In this document: positions 50,830-62,975 of the stretch, one piece after another
Layout: every line of letters begins with the position of its first letter
Position numbering within the stretch: the first letter of the stretch is position 1
Assembly (NCBI RefSeq): GCF_910589235.1
Contig: NC_060961.1
Location: 4,033,501-4,097,500 of the forward strand
Direction: 5' to 3'
From: Vespa crabro
Lineage: Eukaryota; Arthropoda; Insecta; Hymenoptera; Vespidae
Length of the DNA stretch: 64,000 nt
Made by a program: the position numbers and the translations under genes
The notes under the pieces: generated by a model
Told to the model about the DNA's origin: nothing
Databases searched by the model: none
The model's input: only the letters and a program-made list of their open reading frames with translations

Positions 50830-52626
50830 CGCGTTATCCGGCCTTCGTTCGTGCCGGCTGTTCCGTAGCCTGTAGTTAGCGGCAATATCTCCGTCGATCT
50901 CGCTTCTTGCGTTAGTAAGAATACAATAGGACTTAACCCTTTGACGCCTACCGCGTCTAATTCGTAAAATATTCTTTCAAGTATTTCTAATGTTGTCCCT
51001 TTTCATTTCCGAGAAAGTGAAAATGAACCATGTTTGGATTTTAAAGAGCCAATAAGTAATATTTGATATTGAAATGTTACTACATATGTACGTAAGAATT
51101 TACGAAAGAACAAAATTTATGTCGTTCGTACTTTACGTCGTTAAAATTCGATTTTTATACTAACTTTAATGAATCATTTTTCATACGTTCGTTATAGTAA
51201 GAAGAGTTAAGGGATAAGATAAGAAAAGAAAGAAAGAAAAAAAAAAAAGAATAAAAAGACGAGAAAAGAAAAGTCACAGAGACGATGTATTCGATGCTGA
51301 TGAATATGAATGGAAAAAAAAAAAGAAAAAAAATAAAAAAAAAAAAAAAAAAGAAGAAAAGAAAAGAAAAAGAAAAGAAATAAGAATCTTATTTCTCGTT
51401 GATTCGACTAACGTAACTTACTTAACTGCATAAAGCACTTACAAGCGACTAGCGCATCTCCAATGAAAACCTTTCGAAGGCAGAAAAGTTCAGACTGACG
51501 TGCTTTTCTTCTTTAAGCGATAACTTGAACCGCATTGCGAAGCGGTGGTTTCGATTCTCCGGAGAAAAGCGATTCTCGATAGGAAGGACGAACGAAACGT
51601 CCAGGTTCGAAATTCGAAACCTCCTATCCCTCTTTCTCCTGGGGGGCCTCTATTGCCTCAAGTCGCAAACTTCTCTTTAACTCTGCTTACACAAAGAAGC
51701 GTGTTCGTCGTTGAGAACTGTCAGGATGAAAAGTCTCGAATCAAGGTGTCGTTCTCTCGTTCCTACTGGATCGAACTTGCCTTCGGCAGCTTCCAAGAGG
51801 ATCCTCGTGTGAGAACGACCTTTCGTGATACCTTCAGATACCCTCGGGCTAACTCTTTTTCCTTCTCTCTCTCGCTTTCTTATTCTATCACGAATATCCA
51901 GCCTGCTCGCGATTGGCAAAACGGTTTCAACGATTGCCTCCTACCGTTTCTATCACTTCTGCCAAAATGTACGGTTCGTTATCCTTTCTTTCGAGAGGAT
52001 AAACCGAACTGTATCGCGATCGCCTTCGAGATGGCCTCCGGCTAAATTAAAACTCTCTAGATTTTCTCTTTGTCCCATTTTATTGTTACGTAAATGTATC
52101 TTCATTACGAACGATTCATAACTAATAGAAAATAATTTATAATAATAATAATTTATTATCATTGTTGATTAATCGTATAAATCTATTTTGACCTGATAAT
52201 GTAAAATTATGAACCGATCGAAGACCAATCAGTAATTTTATCCATCGTCGAAGAAAAAACGATTATAGCCCTTGGCTAATTTTAACGGCACATTTTCACG
52301 TTTGGGTACATCACGATCGTGGGCCTCAGCAGCATCGTACCATTGTGCAAGAGTGTCTGTGACATTGACATGCGACTGCGAAAAACGGGGAAATTCGCGT
52401 AAAAGTTCTCGAATTCGTCTGATGCATGCGGAACGATCGCTCTCTACTGAACGAAATTGGCAGTTCGATTGAACCAGGCAAAAAAGCTACGGCTGGGTCG
52501 CCGGGGCGAAAGATTTATCGACGATCTCTCTTGAAGCACTGAGTATCCAGTGTTTCTTTAATGATTTCGAACGAATTTCTATAGCTTTTTTATTTCCGAA
52601 CTCGTTAATAATATTAAAATCAAAGA

Positions 52627-52650
52627 ATTCAAATATATATATATATATAT

Positions 52651-52704
<54 letters not shown>
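52627..52704 (+). repeat. (TA)n tract containing a 30-bp palindrome
   Basis: 52627-52656 is a perfect palindrome: ATTCAAAT, (AT)n, ATTTGAAT. A further (AT)n run of about 50 bases follows. Confidence 0.95.
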
Positions 52705-52708
<4 letters not shown>

Positions 52709-53423
52709 AATAAGATATAAATTTTTATCAATTAAAAATATGTTAATTATTACACTTTCTTATTTTTATTTTGATTCGTTAAGTTGGCACCTTTCGAAAA
52801 TATCTTTTCAATCGAAATAGTAGTTTCATATGATTCGACATATACAATAGTGAATAAAATTCAATAAAAAATATTTCTATGATATTCGTGATAGAGTAAT
52901 TAAAGATTTTTTTTTCGTTCGTTGATTTTCGACCGACCAATGTAACTAATTAAATCCTCAATTTTCGCTTACGTCAACGGCGTCTCGTCTTCCATCCGCA
53001 TAAGCCGTTCTTTTTATTCTTCTCGCTCCTACTGTGCTAGAGCATTCTATTCATATAACTCCGTGGCTTTCTGATCTGCAAACTTTGCGTAAGCAGAAAT
53101 AAATGGTGAAAAGCATTCTAAAGTAATCACATAGAAGAAGTCGTATTTAAAATGTAATAGTAGGATTTGTCTGTCAACCAAAGAGAAAACGCAAGAAATA
53201 AAGTTATATATTTGTAAGTTATGAAAAAATATTTTTATAAAATACATTTTATTCTAATTAATTCGTATTATTACTCAAGCAATCAAATATATTGAGGAAT
53301 CTTTTGAAAAGAAATTTATAATTTTTCTAGATTCTAGGAGTACTATTTCAACTATTTAAGATTCTATAAAAAAAAAAAAAAAAAAACAATTCCATTTTTT
53401 CTTGATAAATCTTCTTGCTTACA

Positions 53424-53430
<7 letters not shown>

Positions 53431-53462
<32 letters not shown>
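53431..53462 (+). repeat. (TA)n microsatellite
   Basis: Perfect TA run of about 32 bases. Confidence 0.95.
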
Positions 53463-53464
<2 letters not shown>

Positions 53465-53613
53465 TCGATATTATAACTCAAAAGAAAATTTCGTGTTCGT
53501 AGAAATGTCTTTCTTAAAAAATAAAATAAAAGTAAAAAAATAACGTAATCGGAAGGTAAAAGAGTAGTCATGGTTATTTACGTTCGCTTCGATTCGTCTC
53601 GGTTCGTTTTCCT

Positions 53614-53619
<6 letters not shown>

Positions 53620-53664
<45 letters not shown>
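53620..53664 (+). repeat. (CGT)n trinucleotide repeat
   Basis: Fifteen perfect CGT/GTC units, so a CpG every three bases, in an otherwise AT-rich stretch. Confidence 0.97.
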
Positions 53665-54649
53665 ACTATGAAAGAAAAAGTACAACTAGTGATAGAGGGA
53701 AAGAGAATCCAATCTCAAGATCCTAAAGCGGTGGCGGCAGCAACGTAGCCACATTTTTCGTCGGGATGGGAATCAATCTCAGGTGAAAGCCGTCGTCTTG
53801 GTGCAAGCGCTGATTTTATTCATGCAGTTACATTTGTACACATACACACACGCGCACATACACACATATATATATATATATATACATATATACAAGCGCA
53901 CACATATAAAAATAGAGTAATAAAGCTGTCGTTCCTGAGGTAAATCAATGTACCCTTCCTGTCGATCTAAGGGAAACATCGATTTTCTTGCTCGGGATTA
54001 AAGTGCCAGAATTGAAGAAGCAATTTCCACTTACTACACGATATTACCGTCTTACAATTTTACCATGCATTACCACCGTGTCTCGATATTTATAGCTTTC
54101 GCATTTCTGTTACTGAATTACATCCTCAGGAGGCTAAAAGAATTTTTAAAAGATATCGACGACTGGCGAAGCATGATTTTCTTTCAAATAAATTTCTTTT
54201 AAATAAGATTGCTTCGTTAGTTCTTTTATTTTAACCCAGCACAACGAAATTCTATTTTTCATTGAATATCGATTCAATTGAAGTATCGATTCCGTGGATC
54301 TTACTATTAGAAATATCTTTGATCAATAGTTTTGGACGAATCCAAAGCATACAAATTATATACGAGCAACTTTAGTCACAAGTGTGTGAAATTTAACATA
54401 GAGTAACGCACGGAGCCTGTTCAAACTCACCGCTCCACATTGCACGCTCGATAAACTTTACAGTGACTTCTAATCCTATTTCCAAAGTCTATTACCTATC
54501 GCTCGAGAGTGTACAAATCGTTTCAAGCATGTTTCCTAATTTATTGAATATGATGTTGTATTTAATGAAAGAAAAAAAAAAAGGAAAAAAAAAATAAGAA
54601 AAAAATAATCAATACCTAATAGAAATTCTATGATACATTACGTATTTTA

Positions 54650-54652
<3 letters not shown>

Positions 54653-54706
<54 letters not shown>
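54653..54706 (+). repeat. (TA)n microsatellite
   Basis: Perfect run of about 54 bases, first of a pair. Confidence 0.96.
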
Positions 54707-54711
<5 letters not shown>

Positions 54712-54739
54712 CTAGAAATCTTTTATCATAATATTAATT

Positions 54740-54741
<2 letters not shown>

Positions 54742-54794
<53 letters not shown>
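54742..54794 (+). repeat. (AT)n microsatellite
   Basis: Perfect run of about 53 bases, 35 bases after the previous tract. Confidence 0.96.
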
Positions 54795-54799
<5 letters not shown>

Positions 54800-54829
54800 A
54801 ACCACGCTGTTTTAGAATCACTCTGTATA

Positions 54830-55250
54830 TCAAAATGAATTCTCTGGTAGTAACATTTGCAATCGGAGTCCGCAAAATGACTCGTGTTCCCGTTAATTTC
54901 TTCGTTGCCAGCCGGGAACATTTTACGTGGCTACCCGTTACCTGTTCCCTGGTTAAGATCGGTCTATGCCTCCGCCTTAATGGGTGGCCATACATTATCG
55001 CAAATGAGGAAAGTTGGTTGGATAAGGGGAAGAGAGGGAGTAGAGGGTAAAGGGGCCATGTGGCGCCAGATGCGGACTCGTAACCTCCAACTTCATAACC
55101 GGCGACTCGCTGGGAGATGCCTCGAACTGGTCATGTACCTTCGAATTTCCAAACTGTACTCTCCCATTGCATCTCCTTCGATCTTTTCCCCCGGCTCATC
55201 CGATAGGTGCCAAAGTTTCCTCGTTACAGGGGTCCTGCTTTAACGAATTC
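54830..55250. other. Balanced-composition patch next to twin (TA)n tracts
   Basis: About 420 non-repetitive bases with no recognisable protein. GTTCCCG (54886-54892) and CGGGAAC (54913-54919) form a perfect 7-bp inverted repeat. Overlapping frames of 71 and 119 codons on the plus strand show no domain I recognise. Could be regulatory DNA or an untranslated exon. Confidence 0.25.
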
Positions 55251-55569
55251 AATGACCTTCGACCCATCATCATTGGTAGGGATCAACGCAAATAGACTTT
55301 TATCGATTTATCTTTTCCAAGATAAAATCCTGTGTTTATTGAAAATAATTATCTCATTTTGAAAAAAAAAAGACAACGGGAATAGCCATAGATAAAATTC
55401 ATTGATTAACATACCAATTAATTTTGATCTTATTACATCTATTATTTCTTTTTACGTTATATACCATCGATGATGTTTATTAAACGATTTAAGGGATCAA
55501 TTAATGGAAATACTCATGAAACATAAAAAGATACAAAAATAAAAAAAAAAAAAAGAGAAAAGAAATATA

Positions 55570-56232
55570 GGGTGTCTATAAATTATTACCCTGATTATAA
55601 TATATTATAATTCTTTAATGGATACTTGTAATGAAACACAAATTTATACGTTTATGCATGAAAACATAAAGTTTCTAACCATAAATAATAAGCTTCAACA
55701 TGTGTATTTCTTTTAGCACGCAAAATATCCAAGCGATATTTCTCTCACACGCGATATTCATTCTGCAACATTTATGGTATCACTACTTCAATTGTATATC
55801 TGATGTGTTGTTGAAAAATAACAATATCAAGAACTATTGTTTTGTAAATAATATCTTTAACGTATTCCCTAAAGAAATAAATTTAAGATCCATCTTAACT
55901 TATACAGAAAATACAATTGACTATAATCTTTCAATGAGATAGAATTCATCCTTATTGGATTTTTCATGTTTCTAAGCATATTAATAAAACATTCCCTAAT
56001 CGATGGATTTACAGAGATGATCCAATCTCATAATTCCCGAGATCATCGTATATTATGATACTTTGTGATACCAGATGTTCACATGTCTATTAAGTTTATT
56101 AAGTTCTTTTTCTTTATGGTTGAGTAACTTTATGTGTTCGTTCACTGACGTATAAATTTATGTTTACATTACAAATATCTAATAAAGAATTATGACATAT
56201 TATAATTAGAATAATAATTTTTAAATATCCAC
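55570..56232 (+). mobile_element. Decayed mariner-type (IS630/Tc1/mariner) transposon with long terminal inverted repeats
   Basis: Seen: the left end (about 55570-55695), read forward, matches the reverse complement of the right end (about 56102-56232) at roughly 80% identity with a few 1-2 base gaps. Each end abuts a TA dinucleotide (55568-55569 and 56233-56234), the target duplication expected of the Tc1/mariner superfamily. The element is about 663 bp, half the usual 1.2-1.3 kb, and its inverted repeats are much longer than the ~30 bp typical of mariners. Between them lies a mutated transposase fragment listed separately. Inference: an old, internally deleted, non-autonomous copy. The exact termini are uncertain by a few bases because the outermost ten bases of the two arms have diverged. 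Confidence 0.8.
55745..56060 (+). pseudogene. Mariner transposase remnant (catalytic domain only, broken)
   Basis: Seen: from 55926 a frame reads F-Q-stop-D (Asp codon 55938-55940), then the motif FPNRWI (55992-56009), then P-I-S-stop-F-P-R-S (56022-56045). Mariner-family transposases with the FPNRWI block carry QQDG, then FPNRWI, then a WPPRSPDL-like block; spacing matches without gaps, with 36 residues between the second-Asp position and the third. Here the third catalytic Asp position (56049-56051) is TAT (Tyr), and in-frame stops TGA (55935) and TAA (56031) interrupt it. A second frame, 55745-55900, resembles the upstream part of the domain (a VWC-like LWY, then an F-[LV]-x-N-I-[LF] helix). 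The N-terminal DNA-binding region is absent. It cannot encode an active enzyme. Family assignment rests on remembered motifs, not a search. Confidence 0.65.
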
Positions 56233-56919
56233 TATAAGATTCACAAAATATCTCTTATTATATCCCATTTGTTTGATTTCTCCCGTGAACTCTTTATAAG
56301 CAGTTGGACAAAGCTAAAACCATTGAGAGAGAGAACGATTGTACGTGTTCAGTCTAATCGATAAGGAGCTATGGCACGTCCACCTGACCAGACGAGATAA
56401 ATCGACAACAGGCAACGCCACTCGTAAAGTCAACTGCAATAGTTGTACGAGAGCGAGCCGTAAGTTTAATCACGCACCTGGATCACCTAGACGCGATAAC
56501 ACGATCTTCCCGAATCCAACAGTTTAGCCTCGTACCGTTTTATTAGACGATTCGTAGTAGGAACATGGTAGCCCAACCCTATATAGCCATGAAGGGTCGG
56601 AATCGTGCATTCCCTTTTGCTTTTCTCTCATTCTCTCTCTGTCTCTGTCTCTCTCTCTCTCTCTCTCTCCCTCTCTCTTTCTCTCTATCTTTCTCATGTT
56701 GTTTCGATTCCATCGTTTCTACTCTCACTGTCTTTTGCTCTTCTCGTTCTTTCATCCCATGGGCACCATTCGAGTGGAACAGTCAAACGCGCTTTCGTCG
56801 AGTAAGGAGTTTGGCGGCTAAATAATTAGGTTAACCCTTGTTGTCCTGCTGCTTCCTACCATCACTGCGATAACGGACTGAAAAGAGGGGAAAAATTGAG
56901 GGTGCGACGAAAAAAAAGA

Positions 56920-56957
<38 letters not shown>

Positions 56958-57319
56958 ATGCAATATAGAACCTTCGGTTTAACCTCTTTTTTTCTTTCGA
57001 AGGAGAAATAGCTCGTTTACGAAAATTTTCTCTCGAAGCAAAATTTTATGAAAATTTGTTAAACAAAGTTAAGCAAGTAAATCGACTATGAATGTCATGT
57101 TTTGTTATTTAAATTTTCCTTTCTTTGCGTATAATAAAAACTATTAAAATTGAAAGTATCTCATTTTGTTCCATGTTTTATCAAATGATCCAAGAAATGA
57201 AGCTGAAAGACGAGTAGCATAAATTCGTAAAATTAAAAAGAGTAGAAAGAAGTTAAAACAGCGATCTCTTCGATCCTGGAATTTTTATTGTGTGTTCCGA
57301 ATTTATTCACGATGCGGGT

Positions 57320-57354
<35 letters not shown>

Positions 57355-58806
57355 TTCGTTCTCTTTCTTTCTCTCTCTCATTCTCTCTCTTTATCTTCGC
57401 GTAGCTAGAAAGCCTCGTCGAGGGAGAAATTGCAAACGTTACGGCCAGAGTGCGAGCAATGAATTTTTCGCGGAGAACGAGCCGTTTTATGTTCCGCCAT
57501 ACGCGCCCGACGCTATTAATATTCAATTTATCAGATTTACGGGAGGTAACTCTCTTACGTAAATTTGCACTCTTTCCTCTCGGAAAGAGTGCGTGTGCGA
57601 AAGAGGAAGAGAACATACGAACGAATGAACGAACGAACGAACAAGCGAGCAAACGATCACGGCAAGAGAAGAAGAGCCTAGCGCGAAAACTTGCCCGGTG
57701 GCTGCTGCTACCACCGAGATTGACTGCGGCTTGCAAATATCGCTCGTCGAGACGGGTAATTGAAAATTAGCAGAGTTAATAGCTACGACGAGATAGGAGG
57801 AGAAGAACCGAAGCCGGAGCGCCGTCATTTGTGCCAGAAAATCGAGTCACCTTTGCAGAGTGCCTTTTAATGCGATTCCATGATCAAATTCAACGGCGGG
57901 CAACGATAAAACCTACTTCAGCATCATTTTCCTGATAGTCTACTGTGGTGAACGATCGGTCTCGTTGTCGTTATACGTTCTCTAAGAATTTTTCTTTTTC
58001 ATCTCTCTTCTTTCTCTCTTTTATTATTTTCTTTTTTTTTTCTTTTTTGTTTTTTTTCCCCCTTACGCGATAGACACTGCCATTCGTAATTTTTTTTTTT
58101 TCCCCCACAGAGGAACGTTTTCTGTATCTAATTTTATATTTTCACAGACGAATTAAAAACGTATCACGAATTGTTAAGCGCGTTTATACTAATTGCTAGT
58201 GAGAAACCGTCGTTGATTTAATTTTCACCATTTCGAGATTAAACGTATAAAGCCGAAAGGAAAAAGCGATGAGAGTTGGAAAGGATAAGTTACGATCGTT
58301 GCCAACCCGTGGACATTCTCGTACGAAGGGTTCTCGAGGTTGCACTGCATCAAACTGTATCAAAGGGCTCCGCTTTCGAAGGCGATTGGAAAGATCGGCT
58401 AACTGGCGTCTCTCCCTTCGTATGAACGAAAAGAGACGCGTCGAACGATCGCCCGTTAAAGAGCATAAGATTGAGAGAGGAAAAAAGGAGTGCTCGAGAG
58501 GAGCGAAGAACTGCAATCTATTCCAATTTAACACTCCCCTCTCTGGCATTAAATAATCGCCCTCGCCTTCGGAGAAACTGGTCCCCATTCAATAATGGAT
58601 TTTTATCAAACGAGCTCGTACTTAGAGCTCGCGCGAAACGGAGCTGCCTGGTTCGGGATATTAACCTTCGGTAAAAGTCGTCGGTGTTGTGACAGTAAAG
58701 AGCTCGGAATAAATCTTAGTTACAATCATTTCTTTTGCAAGCTACACAACCCACGATGGACATAAATCAAATATCATCGTTCTTCGAGCTCTCCTTGCGA
58801 GTCCTA

Positions 58807-58809
<3 letters not shown>

Positions 58810-58851
<42 letters not shown>
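58810..58851 (+). repeat. (CT)n microsatellite
   Basis: Perfect CT run of 42 bases. Confidence 0.96.
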
Positions 58852-58855
<4 letters not shown>

Positions 58856-60300
58856 ACTCTTTCGCTGTCTGTCTCTCTCTATTTCTCTTTTCTCTCACCC
58901 CATTCCGTTCCTCTTTTACCTTCAGTTTTCCTCCTTGGCTCATTGAACTTGCATTTACATCGACGAACATCGCACGGAGTATCGTTTTCATCTTTCTCTC
59001 TTCATCCACTTTACTTCTCCATATATCTCCGACGTTCTCGTTCAGATCTCGAACGACCTTGATCGATAAGACCCAAGATGTAAACCTGGCTGCTGTACAA
59101 AGTTAAGACGCAGTTTTATCGATACCCGAATACGATGTAAAGAACGATAGGAACGAATATCTTCGGTAAATGTTCCTTTCGGAAAGAATTTAATTTCTCT
59201 ATTCTCTTTCTTTGTCTTTGCTTCTATTTTATCAACCGGCAGTACGAAAAGCGTTCCGAAAAGAGATCGTTGCTTTTACGTAAGTATAATACGGAATTCA
59301 AGAGGATGATTGAGGGAAATTTAGTTTATCACTTTTAAAAGGTCAAAAACATTCGTTAGAAAATAATACATAAAAAATTCATTGTACAAAGCTGTTACGT
59401 TGGATATGTACTATAGTTTTATACCACTTTACAATCTAACTCGACGTATCTAATACTTATTAACTGGCGATACGATACACGGAAAGGAAATAATTTGCAA
59501 CGCTGGATATGTGCATTTAACATGGTTACACGCTTCTAAGAATCGCTACCATCTCTATCGAGGCTACAATTAAGTAGCTAACTTTACATACGTATATAAT
59601 TTACGTACGTGCCACAGAGACAAGTTTAATCATTTATTACGGTTCTCTTATCAAAGTATATCATGATCTTAACGTGCGATTTTACGTTTAATGTAATTGT
59701 CATATACAAAGAAAGAAAAAAAGGAAAAAAAAAGGAATGATATACTGACATAAATATATTTTAGAAATTTTTATTTGTTAAATATAAAAATTCTTCTATA
59801 AATTCTCACGTAGTTATCGTTTCTAATTGAATTATAAATTTTATTATCTATGAAATTATATCAATTTAATTAAACATAAGAGAGATTTGTATATAAAGAA
59901 AGAATTGAAAGAGAGAAAGAGAGAGTTAAGAAATATTATTAATATCTTTATCTATCAAAGAGATTTATAGTAATTGAGAAGATCGAGATAGTGGAAAATC
60001 ACGAAGCTCTTGATGTGCCAAGCTCAAAATAGTTCTTCACAAATAAATTTTTCGTTGAACAAAGTTACCTTTTCCATTTCGCAAAGCTAACCCACTTCGG
60101 GATAGCCTCCTTTCACTTTGTAACGATAAAGAGAAAATTGATTTATATTGTTCGTAAATTTTAGACGGACGTGTACCATCCTTCTTGCCGTTTCCCGAGG
60201 GAAGCTCGTGTACCTTTGACTCTATAAACTTTTCGTAGAGCAAAGTCAAACAGCGTCGGCGTTATCGACCGAATCGTACTTTCGACGTAACCATCTCTAT

Positions 60301-60340
60301 CTTTCTCTCTCTTTCTCTCTCTTTCTCTCTCTTTCTCTCT
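60301..60340 (+). repeat. Decamer tandem repeat
   Basis: Four identical CTTTCTCTCT units in a row. Confidence 0.95.
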
Positions 60341-60700
60341 TCCTCTCTCTTTCTCACACTCTTTTAAATCTTCTCCTCTTTAGTCGTAAACGACAATAAT
60401 AATCTCGACGTTACTTACATGTCGACGAATGAATAAGGTTTACTAGAATTTGATTCTATCGAATATGAAAGAAATCAAATTTTGATCCATTTTACAAAAA
60501 AAAAAAAATAATCATGGATTTATATAAAACCTCTTTTATATTATCCATATTAATACAAGTAAGATAATTTATTTTTGAAAAGACTATAAAATATAACAAA
60601 CCTTTCACGTTTCATTTCTTATGTAATAAGAAGAATCAAAAAAAAAAACAAAAAAAAATTGTTCGAAAACTATTATGATGAATTATAAAGAAAATATAAG

Positions 60701-60745
<45 letters not shown>
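60701..60745 (+). repeat. Poly(A) run of 45
   Basis: Uninterrupted A run preceded by A-rich, AT-rich DNA; no retroposon body recognised. Confidence 0.95.
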
Positions 60746-60751
<6 letters not shown>

Positions 60752-61165
60752 AGATATTAAAAGCGAATATTAAATCGAAACGATTCAATTTTATTCTTCT
60801 ATCAGGTGCGAAGCGTCAATGCGACCATTAATTTCAACGGGTTATGCATTCCAATTCCCACGAATGGTGCCAACCCCAAAATTCGAGGGTTGCTCTCGTC
60901 GGTCGGCTTCTCGAGGCGACGACCCGCACCGTCGAATCGTCGACGAATGAATATGCATTTCGTCCGTACGCCATGCGATTAAAATCGATGCTACCTTTCA
61001 CGAACTTCCTGCTATCGTCTTTCTTGATGCATTCTAAACGACGTTATACGATCTTATAGAAATGACGAATTTAAATAAAAATTGCGACGTTCCGCTTCTA
61101 CGGAGAGAAATCATCGTTAAGTTTATATAAATATCAATACACAGAAAAGAAGAGGGGAGAGAAAG

Positions 61166-61196
<31 letters not shown>

Positions 61197-61667
61197 GAAG
61201 AGAGAGAGGAAATAAAATGTTGTTTTGAATACACTTTTATCCTTGTAACGTGTATATTGAAGGTCGTAAGAACAAAACGCATGCGAACTATCGATCACTT
61301 TCGCTTTGTACTCATCGTTCTCAAGTCCATAAGACATTTTATACAAACATTTCATATAATTCGAATCGTCTTATTGAATGGAGAAGAATTTGAATATTTT
61401 CTACCTGATCTTTCTTGAAGATGGTTAACTGTGAATATGTCGAATATATCTCATCTATTACGAGAATGAAGCATACGTTATTTGCTCCTGAATATTATAA
61501 CTACAAGAAAAAATTTAAGTTAAGTATTTAATAAAAATTTTGATTATATAATCCGTGATAGATTTAGACGGCTGTTCGAGATTATCTAGAACCAAATAAA
61601 ATTGCAAAACATGATTAAGCACTTTAGTAACGTAAAATAATCAATTAATAAACAGTACTCGCTCCGA

Positions 61668-61670
<3 letters not shown>

Positions 61671-61718
<48 letters not shown>
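61671..61718 (+). repeat. (GA)n microsatellite
   Basis: Perfect GA run of 48 bases. Confidence 0.97.
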
Positions 61719-61723
<5 letters not shown>

Positions 61724-62938
61724 AAAGATTGCAGCCAGAGAGTTATGAAGAAAATAAAACGATGTAGGAATTTACTCGTTACACAGGTCAACGCCCCGTA
61801 CCTCAGCATTTCTACCCTAAGTACAATCATTTCACACTTACATATCTTTATTCGTAGAGTCCACGTACAACACAGTCACGAAAGAGATCGACACACGAAG
61901 TCATGTAATGGGGGTCTACGTAATATCATAAGCCACGATCGACGTTAGAGGTTATGCGGATTATACGTAGTAGGTACATATCCGCGGATCGCGATTCGAC
62001 ATAGAACGTACATACGTATTCGCAATATACTCACAGTAAGCCCTCTACGATCCTCCTCGATTCTCTCTAGCAACCCTTACCGCTCGTTACGTGTCCAGCA
62101 TATCTAAGATTCCACTGAACCGGTTGCATTTCAAATTTCAAATTCTACCCCGGCATTAAAGATCGCATTGTTCCTCCGTACACGCAATGCCGGTATATTA
62201 ACCGTTAGCCTCTTCCGATATAACTCAGTTTCTTTACGGAGAAAAGGAAAATCACTATGGACTTATTATATTTACTTCCTAGGAACGAACTTAATTCGAT
62301 AGATAAAAGAAATTCCGAATGTAGGAAGGAGGATATTCTACGTGAACGGAAAACATCTGTGAAGTATGCTTTTTAAATATTATACCTTTCTTTATCTATA
62401 ATAAATGTAACTGTCTACAAATTTAACTGGATAATGTTTAAGATATAATTATACGCTTCGAACAAATATATTGTTTTTATTGAGATAGGTAAAAAAAGAA
62501 AAAAAAAAAAAAAAAAAAAACATGGTCATAAATAAGCGTCGATTTTGAAAGTTACTTTTTCGCCATTTGTTTCTCGCGTTTTCTGCACAGTACATTAATC
62601 CGAACGCGAACATGAACTCTCGTTATACATTTTTTGCTCGATAGCGAACGAGCGACCCTCGGGCTAACGTTAATAAATAACTTAACGAGATACGCAAAAG
62701 AAGCGTGCTCGCGTTATACGAGACTCCGTCTCCGCAATCTTTCTTAATCCTACAAAGTGAGGGAGAAAAAAGGAACAAAAAGCTGAGAGCGAGAGCGTTG
62801 AAAAATCCCACGTGAATTTGTAATGTGGCATTAAGAGCTTATGACGCAGTACTCGCTCGCCCCTCTAGTAAAGAGGGACAGGAGTCTATACTTTCAGTGA
62901 TGCGGGAGGAGAAAGAGATAGATAGAAAGAGAGAGGGG

Positions 62939-62975
62939 TAGGTAGAGAGGTAGAGAGGTAGTAGAAGGGGGGGGG
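62939..62975 (+). repeat. GGTAGAGA tandem followed by G9
   Basis: Two to three GGTAGAGA-type units, then GTAGAA and nine consecutive G (62967-62975). G-rich enough to consider quadruplex formation. Confidence 0.85.

Larger units (their letters stand above)
50830..54829. other. Non-coding AT-rich spacer with long (TA)n tracts
   Basis: No supported gene. A-rich runs at 51235-51260 and 51310-51380, a 30-bp palindrome inside (TA)n at 52627-52704, (TA)n at 53431-53462, (CGT)n at 53620-53664, CA/TA repeats at 53838-53895, and twin (TA)n tracts at 54653-54706 and 54742-54794. The frame at 51545-52045 is non-repetitive and 166 codons long, but begins with GTG and has no usable ATG start. Confidence 0.6.

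Noticed and set aside
51545..52045. 166-codon non-repetitive open frame
   Set aside because: It starts at GTG, its only ATG lies three codons before the stop, it contains a Ser-Leu run, and no domain is recognisable.
57619..57642. Regular GAAC units considered as a CRISPR-like or telomere-like array
   Set aside because: Plain tetranucleotide tandem without spacers; not a telomeric unit.
60701..60745. Poly(A) considered as a retroposed gene tail
   Set aside because: No preceding polyadenylation signal at a sensible position, no coding body and no flanking target duplication seen.
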